NCBI RefSeq assembly: GCF_000092205.1
Contig: NC_014216.1
Location: 2,113,742-2,177,741, forward strand
Reading direction: 5' to 3'
DNA length: 64,000 nt
DNA from: Desulfurivibrio alkaliphilus AHT 2
GTDB taxonomy: Bacteria > Desulfobacterota > Desulfobulbia > Desulfobulbales > Desulfurivibrionaceae
Made by a program: the position numbers and the translations under genes. A model generated the notes under the pieces. That model had not been told where the DNA came from and did not search any database. It worked only from the letters and a program-made list of their open reading frames with translations. This document shows, piece after piece, positions 43,741 through 52,742 of this stretch; the first letter of the stretch is position 1; the number at the start of each line of letters is the position of its first letter.

Positions 43741-44943
43741 ATGGATATCGACCACTTGATAACATTGTCCCGCACCACCCTGGAACGTCGGCAGGAAAAA
43801 TACCGGCGTTTTCTCCATGCCAGACTGAATCAGCAAGGCAGACTGATCGGCATTAAGGGACCCAGGGGGGCGGGCAAGACCACTCTGGTTATGCAACTGC
43901 TGCAAGATTCCGGGTTGGCCACGGCGGAGGCGCTTGAGGCGCTCTATGTTACCGCCGATCACCCCCGGGTAAACGCCATGCGACTCTACGATATCGCCGA
44001 AGCGTTCGCCAAAATCGGCGGAAAATTACTGGTGGTCGATGAAATCCACAAACAGAGCGGGTTTGCGGCCGACCTCAAGGCCATTTACGATACGCTGCCC
44101 CTACGGGCGATCTTTACCGGTTCTTCGGCCCTGCATCTGGACCAGGCCAAAGTTGATCTCTCCCGCCGGGCAGTTATCCACACCCTGCCCTGTCTCTCCT
44201 TACGCGAATACGTGGAATTGGAAACCGGCCTTGAATTCGCCGCCGTTGACCTTGCCACCCTGGTTCAAGACCATGCCGCGATTTCCGGCGAGATCGTGAA
44301 ACGTTTGGCAGATCGGAGAATTCTCCGGTTGTATCGCGACTACCTGGCCGGCGGCGCCTATCCTTTCTATCGGGAAGGAGTGGCGGATTACCCGGTGAAA
44401 TTGATCGAGGTGGTGCGGCAAACCATCGATTCCGACCTGGCGGTGATTTACAAGATCGACAAAGATCATCTCCACAAACTCAACCGGATTCTGGAGTTGA
44501 TCTGCCGTTCACCGCCTTTGGAGTTGAAGGTGACCAAACTGGCCGGCGCGGCCGGGATCAATGTTCGCACCTTATACGCCTATCTGGACTATCTGGCAAA
44601 AGGCAGCCTGGTCCGGCCGGTGCCGTCCCATAAGTCACAGGCTAAACCCGACAAACTATACTTCGACAACCCTAACCTGTTCGGCATCCTCTGCGATTAC
44701 CCCCAGGAGGGCACGATTCGGGAAACCTTTGCCGCCGCCATGCTGGCTAATGCCGGCCATCGCCTGCACTATCCGGCCCGCGGCGACTTTCTGGTTGACC
44801 AGCGGTATCTGTTTGAGGTGGGCGGCAAAGGAAAGGATTTCGGCCAGATCTCCGGTGTTGCCGACAGCTTTGTCCTGCGGGACCATGAAGAGTACGGGGT
44901 CGGGAGCAAAATTCCCTTGTGGCTGCTCGGCTTTTTGTACTAA
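43741..44943 (+). CDS. AAA ATPase with DUF4143
   Basis: About 400 residues from ATG 43741 (ATG 43729 also possible). Walker A is GPRGAGKTTLV (residues ~40-50) and Walker B is LLVVDEIHK. The sensor is RAIFTGSSALHLDQ. A winged-helix-like middle (LAGAAGINVRTLYAYLDYLAKGSLV) leads to a C-terminal part with the degenerate nuclease ARGDFLVDQRYLFEVGGKGK. It is a different subfamily from the one at 1964. Role unknown. MITEs flank it on both sides (43481 and 44985). Confidence 0.88.
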   Translation: MDIDHLITLSRTTLERRQEKYRRFLHARLNQQGRLIGIKGPRGAGKTTLVMQLLQDSGLATAEALEALYVTADHPRVNAMRLYDIAEAFAKIGGKLLVVDEIHKQSGFAADLKAIYDTLPLRAIFTGSSALHLDQAKVDLSRRAVIHTLPCLSLREYVELETGLEFAAVDLATLVQDHAAISGEIVKRLADRRILRLYRDYLAGGAYPFYREGVADYPVKLIEVVRQTIDSDLAVIYKIDKDHLHKLNRILELICRSPPLELKVTKLAGAAGINVRTLYAYLDYLAKGSLVRPVPSHKSQAKPDKLYFDNPNLFGILCDYPQEGTIRETFAAAMLANAGHRLHYPARGDFLVDQRYLFEVGGKGKDFGQISGVADSFVLRDHEEYGVGSKIPLWLLGFLY

Positions 44944-44984
44944 ACCCCATTAGGGGTCCATTACACTTAGGGGTCATTCACTTA

Positions 44985-45036
44985 GGGGTCAAGTCTTGAC
45001 ATGACAGCCAATACTGTTATGTCAAGACTTGACCCC
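44985..45036. repeat. Palindromic MITE, copy 3
   Basis: Arms 44985-45007 and 45014-45036 with one mismatch (TTATG for TCATG) and a short 6-base loop. It lies between convergent genes, where it may also act as a bidirectional terminator. CTTAGGGGTC repeats precede it. Confidence 0.88.
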
Positions 45037-45061
45037 TAGTTCCTAGTTTTGACCCCTAGTA

Positions 45062-47293
45062 TTATTTGGTGGTGCAGTTGAAGGTTTGGTCCCAGGTTGG
45101 GGGTGGGGGGTGTTTTTGGCATTGGTGGCTGCGGTCCAGGTAGAGGCGGTAGAGTTGGCGGGTGGGGTTGGTTTGGTGGAGTTCGGCGAAGAGCTGGGCG
45201 GCTTCGGCGAACCGGCAACTGCGGTAGAGGTTTAAGGCCTGGTGGTAGCGGTTTAGCTCGTTGGTGGTTGCCTGGTCCAGGTTGGCGGCCGGGCCCAGGG
45301 GTTCGAAGATTGCCACCGGCCGGGCCTTGCCGCTTACCCGTACCAGGTCCAGCTCGCGGCAGGCGTAATCGGGCACCAGGTCGCGGGTGGCGCGGCTGAT
45401 GATAATCTCCGCCCCGTAAAGCTTGGTCAGCCCCTCCAGGCGGGCGCCCAGGTTTACCGCATCGCCCATTACCGTATAGGCCATACGAAATTCCGAGCCC
45501 ATGTTGCCCACGTTCATGGGGCCGCTGTTAAGCCCCACCCCAATGTAAATGGCCGGCCAGCCCCGGGCCTTGAATTTTTCCCTTATGCCCGGCATGGCCG
45601 CCGCCATGGCCAGGGCGGCCTGCAGGCCGTGGCGGGCGTGGTCTTCGTCGGGCAGCGGCGCCCCCCAGAAGGCCATGATGGCATCGCCCATGTACTTGTC
45701 GATGGTGCCCCGGTGCTGGTGGATTACCTGGGTTAAGGGGGTGAGCATTTCGTTCATCAACTGCGACAGTTCGGCGGCTTCCAGGTTTTCAGAAATGGCG
45801 GTAAAGCCCCGCACATCGGAAAAGAGTACCGTCATCTCGCGGCTTTCCCCGCCCAGCGCCAGGTCATGGGGCCGGGCGGCCACTTCTTTCACCAGTTCCG
45901 GGGGCACATACTGGCTGAAAGCCTTGCTTAGGTAACGTTTCTGGCGGCCTTCAAAGAAGTAGTTGCTCAGGGTGACCACCATGAAGAGCAGCACCAGGGT
46001 GCTCAGCGGGTAGACCAGCCCCACCACCTGGTTTTGCAGGAAAAAGTAAAAATAATTGCCCATTACCGCCGCGATGATCAGCCCCAGGGCAGCCAGGCCG
46101 CCGGCCAGCGGGCCGCTGTAGACCAGCAGGAAGGTGAGCAGCAGGCCGCCGCCGATGACGGTGGCGTGGGTAAGGCCGATTTCGGTGTAGATGTCGTGCA
46201 CCAGGGGGTCGCCGGCCAGGATGTTGTCCACCACCGTGGCGTGTACTTCGGCACCGGGAAAGACCTCGGAAAAGGGGGTGGCGCGCAGGTCAGAAAGGCC
46301 GGCGGCGGAGGTGCCGATGATGACGATCTTGTCCTGGAAAATCTCCAGGTCCTGGCCCCGCAGGGCATCCACCGCCGACACGTAGGTAAAGGTAAAGGGC
46401 GGGCCCCGGAAGTTGGCGGTAAGCTGGCCCTGTTCATCGGTGGGGATGTAGCGTGGCCCCACCGACACTCCCAGCAGGGCGTGGCGCCGCTCGCCGTAGA
46501 CGAGTTCTTCGGCGTGGATGGTCAGGGTTTCCTCACCCAGGCCGAGGCGGGCCAGTTCCAGGGCCAGGGATGGGTATGGGATACCGTCCATGATCATCAG
46601 CAGCGGCACCCGGCGGACGGTGCCGTCGATATCGGGGAAGACGTTGAAAAAGCCTTCGCTCAGGGCCAGAGAAACCTCGGGCACATTGAGGATGGGGCGG
46701 TAGGCGCCGATCAGTTGCAGGTCGGCAAAGCTCAACTCCGGGGGCACCAGTTGGATCCGGGCGGCGGGAAAGGGGGTTTGGAAGGGGTCTTTCAGGCCGT
46801 CGTCCCGGCGCTCGAAAACGTAGCCCAGCACCGACGGCAGTTCCGCCAGGGTTTCGCCCAGAACCTGGTCATGGTCGATGGGGTCAAGTCTTGACATGAC
46901 AGTCTCGAGGCAGACTGTCATGTCAAGACTTGACCCCAACAGCATGGTGGCGGGCGAGGTGCGGTCCGGCTCGGCAAAGACCATATCCAGCCCGATGGCC
47001 GCCGCGCCGCCGGCCCCGATGTTGGCCAGCATTTGCGCCACCAGGTGGCGGGGCCAGGGCCACTGCCCTACTTGGTGCAGGCTGTGCTCGTCGAGATCGA
47101 CGATGACCACCCGCTCGCCGGCGGGTATGGCCCCCCGCCAGTGGAACATGGTGTCCACCACCCGCTGGTCCAGGGCCTCCAGCAGCCGGGGTTTTTGGAT
47201 GCCGAAGGAATAGAAAAAAGCGACGGCTGCCAGGATTACCAGGCAGCCGATTTTAAAAGGGCTGGGCGACAGCAGGGAGCGAAGCCGGGCCAT
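45062..47293 (-). CDS. CHASE2-domain adenylate cyclase
   Basis: 743 residues. A membrane anchor (residues ~14-32) leads to a periplasmic CHASE2 sensor (~40-340, with VVIVDLDEHSLHQVGQWPWPR and KIVIIGTSAAGLSDLRATPF). Two or three transmembrane segments follow (~365-440), then a class III cyclase domain: VLFSDVRGFTAISE (metal D), DKYMGDAIMAFWG (K and second D), VMGDAVNLGARLEG. The end has a TPR-like ALNLYRSCRFAEAAQLFAEL. At residues ~119-138 the MITE at 46880-46937 is read as SSLDMTVCLETVMSRLDP, an in-frame insert. It is first in line before the FecR and beta-barrel genes upstream on the same strand, a common trio. Confidence 0.92.
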   Translation of the reverse strand: MARLRSLLSPSPFKIGCLVILAAVAFFYSFGIQKPRLLEALDQRVVDTMFHWRGAIPAGERVVIVDLDEHSLHQVGQWPWPRHLVAQMLANIGAGGAAAIGLDMVFAEPDRTSPATMLLGSSLDMTVCLETVMSRLDPIDHDQVLGETLAELPSVLGYVFERRDDGLKDPFQTPFPAARIQLVPPELSFADLQLIGAYRPILNVPEVSLALSEGFFNVFPDIDGTVRRVPLLMIMDGIPYPSLALELARLGLGEETLTIHAEELVYGERRHALLGVSVGPRYIPTDEQGQLTANFRGPPFTFTYVSAVDALRGQDLEIFQDKIVIIGTSAAGLSDLRATPFSEVFPGAEVHATVVDNILAGDPLVHDIYTEIGLTHATVIGGGLLLTFLLVYSGPLAGGLAALGLIIAAVMGNYFYFFLQNQVVGLVYPLSTLVLLFMVVTLSNYFFEGRQKRYLSKAFSQYVPPELVKEVAARPHDLALGGESREMTVLFSDVRGFTAISENLEAAELSQLMNEMLTPLTQVIHQHRGTIDKYMGDAIMAFWGAPLPDEDHARHGLQAALAMAAAMPGIREKFKARGWPAIYIGVGLNSGPMNVGNMGSEFRMAYTVMGDAVNLGARLEGLTKLYGAEIIISRATRDLVPDYACRELDLVRVSGKARPVAIFEPLGPAANLDQATTNELNRYHQALNLYRSCRFAEAAQLFAELHQTNPTRQLYRLYLDRSHQCQKHPPPPTWDQTFNCTTK
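46880..46937. repeat. Palindromic MITE, copy 4, inside the cyclase gene
   Basis: Arms 46880-46902 and 46915-46937, with the stem extended by CAGTCT/AGACTG and the tip CGAGGC. Apparently 57 or so bases were added, keeping the CHASE2 frame open. Confidence 0.9.
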
Positions 47294-47342
47294 TAGCCGC
47301 CCGCCGTGTCCAGGGTCGGACCTTGATGAGTTTGCCGGCTAA

Positions 47343-49937
47343 TCAACGGTCGCCTCCAAAGATGCCCAGAAACTGGGCCCCGCCGCCTTCGGCGTGGAAG
47401 TTGCCGCCAACGGATTCGGCGTTGGGGCCGAAGAAAGCGCCGCTGATGCCGCCGGACGCGAGAGTTGGTTCACCACCAAAAAACTCTACCGAAGTGACAT
47501 CGGCGGCAAAGCCATCGGGGCCAAGCGAGGAGCTTCCATCTATGGTCAGTTCGGCAATCTCCGAGAAGGTGATGCTGCCGTTGATGTTAGCGTCGCCGAA
47601 ATTGATGTTCAGGGTGGTTTGCCCATTGTAGAGGTCAGCCATGGTGCCTTCGAAGATCAGTATTCCCTCAGCCCCTCCCTCATAGGTGCCGGTTACTTCG
47701 GCATCGATCATTCCCAGCACCGTATCTGCCGGGGTAAGCTCACCGGCCACCCAGAAAGAGCCGGCGGGGCTGATCAGGTACGGCATCTCGTCCTGGCCGG
47801 TAAAGGCCGCTCCCCAGTAGCCCCAGGAGACGTGCTCGGCCAGCTCGCCGATCTGGAAATAGTCCGCTTCATCTTCAAAATCGTAGAAATAGTATTCGCC
47901 GCTGCCGCCCAGCGCCCCCTGCAGGTCGCTATCGCTGGCGCTGCTAAGCTCGCCGGCCAGGAAGTTGTCGCTCACGTAAAAGCCGGCCACTTCCAAGCCG
48001 CCGATGCTTAGGCCTGTGGTGGTGGCCGACTCGGCCTCAATGATCTGGCCACTGAACATCCCGGCCTGGCGATCGATCTGCAATTCAAAATATTCGGCGC
48101 TGGTACTGCGGAACAGTTCCGGCGGCGTGCCCGGTTCCTCCACCAGGTTGATTTCCATGGCGGTGACAAACCCCCGCCAGGTGGAGGAAGCAGCCTGTTC
48201 CGGCAAGGTAAAGACGGGGTCGCGGAAACCACCGCCCACCACCGACCAGTCTTCCTGTGCATCGTCGTAATACAGCGAACCGGACTGCCCTTCGGCGACA
48301 AGCCCCAGCCCCTGGTAATACGTGCCGTAGAACTGGGCGAAGGTACCGCTGCCGGTGGTTATCCAGGCGTCGTAAAGTGCGCCATCACCGTAGTCATCGT
48401 AGTCCAGGCCAAAAATGGAAACCGAACTCAACGAGGAACCGTCCACTTCTCCCGTCAGGTAAACGGGGATCGGCCGGCCGTAGTGTTCGTCATCTATGAA
48501 ATAGCCCACCACCTTGCCGGTTTCCCAGTTCACCGCCAGCGAGAAATCACCGAAAAACTCCTCCCAGCCGTAATCCACATCGTCGCTGGCACCGGTAAAG
48601 AAACCGTGATAAATCGCGCCACCGCTGGTGGGCATCAGGTCGACCGGGGTTTCCGAGCCGTAGAAAAACATTTTCTCGCTGTAAGTCCAGCTCTCGTCGG
48701 TTTCGGTGTCGGACCATTGTTCATAAAGCCAGAACTCGCCACGGTCATCGACCATTACAAAGGTGAACTGGAAGTCGAAATCGTCCCCTTCTTCCCATTC
48801 CTCAACTTGCGTTGCATCGGTGTAAGACCATACCGCACTGTACTCGCCGTCGCTAAAGTCGCTCTGTTCGTTATACTCCAACAGGCCGGCCTCGATTTCC
48901 GTCAATTCGGAGGGTTTGTCGGTCAGCACCAGATGTTCAACCGCAACCTCTTCTTGCATGCTGCTGTATATGATTTCAATACCCCGGCCGGAATAAACGG
49001 CCTCCGACGGGTCGGTGGGTTCCGGGTCAATTGGTTCCGGGTCGGTGGGATCCGGATCGGTTGGTTCGGGGTCAGCCTCCACCACCGTTTGCTCCCATTC
49101 ATCCTGGGCGGCGTCGGTGGTGGTTTCGGTAGCCTGGTCCACGGCGGTGTCGGTGATGGGAGCCGGGGCGGCGGCCACCGGGGCGGCGGCCTCTTCGGGC
49201 TCATCCAGGGCGGCATCTTCCCACTCCTCCTCGGCCGGTTCTTCGGCGGGGGTCTCATCCTCCACCGTCTCCTCTTCGGCGGCCTCTTCATCCACCTCTT
49301 CGTCTTCCAGGGCCCCCAGGTCTTCCTGGGTGAAGACGGTGGGCGGGGTCGGGGCGGCGGTGCGGGAGGCTACCCGGGTACCCATGCCGGGGGTGGTAAT
49401 CTCCACCGTGCCCGCCGGGTTGCTGACGATAATCCCGGTGCCGCCCTGGAAGACCACCGCCAGGGCGCCGTCGCTTACCCGGCCGGCGTACATGGAGCCA
49501 CGGATACCGATGGTGGCAGCGGGGGTGTCGGTGGTGAATTTTTCCGGCGAGGTGCGGGCCACAGAGCCGCCCATTACCCGAAAGGCCCCCTGGTTGACCC
49601 GGGTGTTCAGCTCCCCTTCCTGCTGGTCCCACTGATATTCGGCAATCTCCAGCTCGGCGTTAACCCCCAGGCTGATGATGGTGTTGTCGGTGAACATCAG
49701 CTGCAGCCGCCCCCGGGGCCCGGTGCGGATGGTATCTTGCCGGTGGATGGGCGCCTTGATGGCCAGGGCACGCTCGGCGCCGGCGGCATCCACCGCCACC
49801 GCCGTACCGCGCAGGGCCACCACCGTGGCCACTTCTTCGGCAGCGGTCGCCGGCGGCGCCGACCAGAAGGTAACGGCCAGCAGGCAAACCAGGGCGGCAA
49901 GAAAAACCACGGGCTGCAATAGAGGGCGCTGAGACAT
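47343..49937 (-). CDS. FecR-domain surface/periplasmic protein
   Basis: 864 residues from ATG 49937; an AAAGGAG ribosome site precedes it, and the in-frame ATG 49961 lies upstream of that site. A signal peptide (VVFLAALVCLLAVTF..ATAAEE) is followed by the FecR domain (~35-190), with DTIRTGPRGRLQLMFTDNTI, NQGAFRVMGGSVA and TPAATIGIRGSMYAG. An Ala/Glu/Pro-rich and DPEPTDP-repeat linker (~200-320) leads to a large beta-rich C-terminal half with many Asp/Glu/Tyr and WGYWG-type strands. Probably exported and acid-rich. It lies between the cyclase and the beta-barrel gene. Confidence 0.82.
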   Translation of the reverse strand: MSQRPLLQPVVFLAALVCLLAVTFWSAPPATAAEEVATVVALRGTAVAVDAAGAERALAIKAPIHRQDTIRTGPRGRLQLMFTDNTIISLGVNAELEIAEYQWDQQEGELNTRVNQGAFRVMGGSVARTSPEKFTTDTPAATIGIRGSMYAGRVSDGALAVVFQGGTGIIVSNPAGTVEITTPGMGTRVASRTAAPTPPTVFTQEDLGALEDEEVDEEAAEEETVEDETPAEEPAEEEWEDAALDEPEEAAAPVAAAPAPITDTAVDQATETTTDAAQDEWEQTVVEADPEPTDPDPTDPEPIDPEPTDPSEAVYSGRGIEIIYSSMQEEVAVEHLVLTDKPSELTEIEAGLLEYNEQSDFSDGEYSAVWSYTDATQVEEWEEGDDFDFQFTFVMVDDRGEFWLYEQWSDTETDESWTYSEKMFFYGSETPVDLMPTSGGAIYHGFFTGASDDVDYGWEEFFGDFSLAVNWETGKVVGYFIDDEHYGRPIPVYLTGEVDGSSLSSVSIFGLDYDDYGDGALYDAWITTGSGTFAQFYGTYYQGLGLVAEGQSGSLYYDDAQEDWSVVGGGFRDPVFTLPEQAASSTWRGFVTAMEINLVEEPGTPPELFRSTSAEYFELQIDRQAGMFSGQIIEAESATTTGLSIGGLEVAGFYVSDNFLAGELSSASDSDLQGALGGSGEYYFYDFEDEADYFQIGELAEHVSWGYWGAAFTGQDEMPYLISPAGSFWVAGELTPADTVLGMIDAEVTGTYEGGAEGILIFEGTMADLYNGQTTLNINFGDANINGSITFSEIAELTIDGSSSLGPDGFAADVTSVEFFGGEPTLASGGISGAFFGPNAESVGGNFHAEGGGAQFLGIFGGDR

Positions 49938-50042
49938 GGGTTTACTCCTTTGCAACTTCATTAAAACCGGACGCCGTAGAAGCCGTTACCGGCCTGGAAA
50001 AATGCAGTTTGACGATCAGCCGGGGCCAGGCTCCCGGTGTTG

Positions 50043-51368
50043 CTAAAAGGTATAGGTCAGGGCCAAATTGGCCACGCTTTTGGTGTATTCGTACAACTCG
50101 ATATTGGAGTCGGCGTCGGTATAGCTGTAGCTGATCTGGCCGGTGAGGCTGCGCCGGCTGTCTGCCGCCCGCCAGAACACTCTGGAGAGCCCGAGTTGAT
50201 AAAAGATCGTTTCATCTTCGCGGGCCTTATTGAACAACGGCTCGTCGTCATCGTAGTCGGTTTCCTGGTAGCGCACCGCGGCAAAGGCGGCAAAATCGTT
50301 GGGCAACTGGCGATCGTAACGCAGGCCCAGCCGCCAGCGGTCGTAGGAATAATGGTCGGTGTCGGCGTCGTTGGTTTCATAGCCCAAGGTCAGGCCGACC
50401 CGGTTGTCGCCGTGGCTGAATACCGGCCCCAGGGTAACCAGCAGGTTGGTGGAGTCCCGGTCGTCGTTTTTATGAAAGTCCCGGTCCCGCCACTCCAGGC
50501 CACCGTTGAGCGCCCAGTTGGGCGAGAGCAGCCAGGTGCCGCCGGCAGATAAGCCGAGCATGCCCAGGTAGCGATCAAAACCCAGGTCGACATGGGTGTA
50601 ACCCACCGCCGCCTGCAGCAGCAAACGGTCGCGGCGCCAGGTGGGGCCGGTGCTCAAGGCAAAGAGGTTGAGGTCCATGTCGTTGACGCTTTCGTGGAAG
50701 GCGTTGTAGTTGGTGAAGGTGGTTTTCCAGTTCCAGGGGCTGTTATAGCGGGCGCGGTAGATATGGTTGAGGACCAGGTTGGTGTTGAGCAGCCAGTTGC
50801 TCTTTTCCTCCCCTTTCAAGTCCACCTGCCAACCGTTGAAGCGCACCGTATCGTTGGCCGGGAAGGTGTTGACGTTGTCGTCATACCCCACCCCCAGGGT
50901 GACCAGGCCGTTGATGAAATGCTTTTTTTCCGCCGCATCCATGGCCGCCAGAAAACGCTGGATGTTTTGCCAGACCGGCTCCGGCGGGTTGGTGGCCAGC
51001 ACCTCGTGAAAATACTGGCGGGCCAGCTCCCGGGAGCCCAGGCGCAGGTAGGAGCGGGCCAACTCCAGCTTGGCCCGGTTGGCCTCCGGATTATGCAGCA
51101 GCACCCGTTCGTAGGCCATCACCGCCTCTTCGGTGCGGCCCGACTCAAAGGCGGCGCGGCCCAAAAGAAAATTGATTTCGGGATGGCCGGGGTCGGCCCG
51201 GAAGGCCGTCAGCAGTAACTCGTAGGCCTCGTCATAGCGCTGCTCGGCCAGCATCTGGCGCCCGGAGAGCACCGGGTCTGCCGCCGCCGGCAAAGAACCG
51301 AAGAAGAGCACCAGGGCCAGCAAAATCGCGGCTGCCGAACAGGGACCAACTTGTTGCCTTTTCATCAT
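50043..51368 (-). CDS. TPR plus outer-membrane beta-barrel protein
   Basis: About 441 residues from ATG 51368 (an adjacent ATG at 51365 is also possible); the frame is open to 51425. A signal peptide (AAAILLALVLFFGSLPAAA) precedes two or three TPR motifs (ADPVLSGRQMLAEQRYDEAY to YLRLGSRELARQYFHEVL). A beta-barrel of surface-lipoprotein-assembly-modifier type runs from ~165 to the terminal phenylalanine (ALTYTF), with alternating aromatic strands such as NWALNGGLEWRDRDFH. It may export or display the FecR protein. Confidence 0.8.
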   Translation of the reverse strand: MMKRQQVGPCSAAAILLALVLFFGSLPAAADPVLSGRQMLAEQRYDEAYELLLTAFRADPGHPEINFLLGRAAFESGRTEEAVMAYERVLLHNPEANRAKLELARSYLRLGSRELARQYFHEVLATNPPEPVWQNIQRFLAAMDAAEKKHFINGLVTLGVGYDDNVNTFPANDTVRFNGWQVDLKGEEKSNWLLNTNLVLNHIYRARYNSPWNWKTTFTNYNAFHESVNDMDLNLFALSTGPTWRRDRLLLQAAVGYTHVDLGFDRYLGMLGLSAGGTWLLSPNWALNGGLEWRDRDFHKNDDRDSTNLLVTLGPVFSHGDNRVGLTLGYETNDADTDHYSYDRWRLGLRYDRQLPNDFAAFAAVRYQETDYDDDEPLFNKAREDETIFYQLGLSRVFWRAADSRRSLTGQISYSYTDADSNIELYEYTKSVANLALTYTF

Positions 51369-51680
51369 AAAACCGCCCACCTGAGCTTGCCTTTGGGTCT
51401 TGCGCCTGGGGAATCGTCTAAACATTATCAGCGCTCACACATTTGTTCCATATAGTTAACCGGAAAGCCGCTTGTCAAGCCTCAATTTCGCCGGCCAAAC
51501 CCCGGCCAAGGCCAAAAAACGACGAGTTATCGCACTAACAGAGATGGAATCCCAGGGTGGACCCAGGATGGCTAAGCCCCGATGATAAAAAAATGGCAAG
51601 CAAAACTGATAAAGGCTATATATACTATAAAGGTTATTTTTTGCCTAACGCAAACTCATCTTGGCCGTTGTGGTTATTTC

Positions 51681-52742
51681 ATGCCTATTACACCTCTTAA
51701 TTTTTTTTCCGGCTGTCGGCTGATCACGGCCAGCGCGGCCGGGCTGCTGCTGTTTTTCGGGTTGGCCTGGCTGGCTGGCTATGGCCCCTCTACGTCGCCC
51801 TTTGCCGTTGCCGCCCAGGCCGACTCCGGGCCGGTGGGGGATGTTGCCGAAAGCCAACTGATCACCCGCGAGCCTATCCAGCCCATACCCCGGCAGATCG
51901 CTTACGACCGGGAAAAGGCCGAACTGGGTCGGCGGCTGTTCAACGAGACCATGCTGTCGCTGGACCACTCGATTTCCTGCGCCTCCTGCCACGATCTCAA
52001 CGGCGGCGGCCACGACCCCCGGCCGGCGTCCATCGGCATTCACAGCCGGCAAGGCACCATGGCCTCTCCCACCGTCTTTAACGCGGTGTTCAATTTTCGC
52101 CAGTTCTGGAACGGCCGGGCCGCCGACCTGCGGGAACAGGCGGCCGGGCCGCTAACGGACCCGCTGGAAATGGGGATGAGCGAGCAGGAGGTGGAACGGC
52201 GGCTCAATGAAGACCCCGGCTACCGTGAGGCCTTCAGCAAAATATACGGCGGCCGGCAGGTGCGTTTCGAGCAAGTGCTGGATGCCCTGGCCGAGTTCCA
52301 GCGGGCCCTGATCACCCCGGACAGCCTTTTCGATCTGTACCTGCGCGGCGAGGCGGTGCTTATGCCCCAACAGCAGCAGGGGTACCTGGAATTCAAGGAG
52401 CTGGGTTGTGTTACCTGCCACAACGGGGTCAATGTCGGCGGCAATTCATTTCAGAAGATGGGGGTGATCTTTCCCCGTGAAACCGATGATGAACGCAAGA
52501 TCATGGATCTTAACCAGGTCTCCGGCCGGGAAGAGGACCGCCAGGTCTTCAAGGTGCCCACCCTGCGCAATATCACCCTTACCGCCCCCTACTTCCACGA
52601 CGGCTCCGCCGCCGATCTGCCGGAGGCCCTGCAGAACATGGCTCACCACAACCTGGGGGTGGAGCTTAGCAGCCGACAGATCTACCTTCTGGTGGCTTTT
52701 CTGGAAACCCTGACCGGCCAAAGGCCGACCATTCTTAAGTGA
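51681..52742 (+). CDS. Di-haem cytochrome c peroxidase (MauG/CcpA family)
   Basis: About 353 residues from ATG 51681; the frame opens at 51582 but the hydrophobic signal/anchor (ITASAAGLLLFFGLAWLAG) fits this start better. Two haem c sites: CASCH with HDLNGGGHDPR, and CVTCH with HNGVNVGG. FKVPTLRNITLTAPYFHDGS supplies the distal Met-less region typical of the family. It reduces peroxide in the periplasm. The stop overlaps the next gene's GTG (GTGA). Confidence 0.9.
   Translation: MPITPLNFFSGCRLITASAAGLLLFFGLAWLAGYGPSTSPFAVAAQADSGPVGDVAESQLITREPIQPIPRQIAYDREKAELGRRLFNETMLSLDHSISCASCHDLNGGGHDPRPASIGIHSRQGTMASPTVFNAVFNFRQFWNGRAADLREQAAGPLTDPLEMGMSEQEVERRLNEDPGYREAFSKIYGGRQVRFEQVLDALAEFQRALITPDSLFDLYLRGEAVLMPQQQQGYLEFKELGCVTCHNGVNVGGNSFQKMGVIFPRETDDERKIMDLNQVSGREEDRQVFKVPTLRNITLTAPYFHDGSAADLPEALQNMAHHNLGVELSSRQIYLLVAFLETLTGQRPTILK

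Noticed and set aside
48483-49922. Plus-strand open frame of 479 codons opposite the FecR gene
   Set aside because: Gly/Val-rich mirror of a gene with signal peptide, FecR motifs and ribosome site on the other strand.
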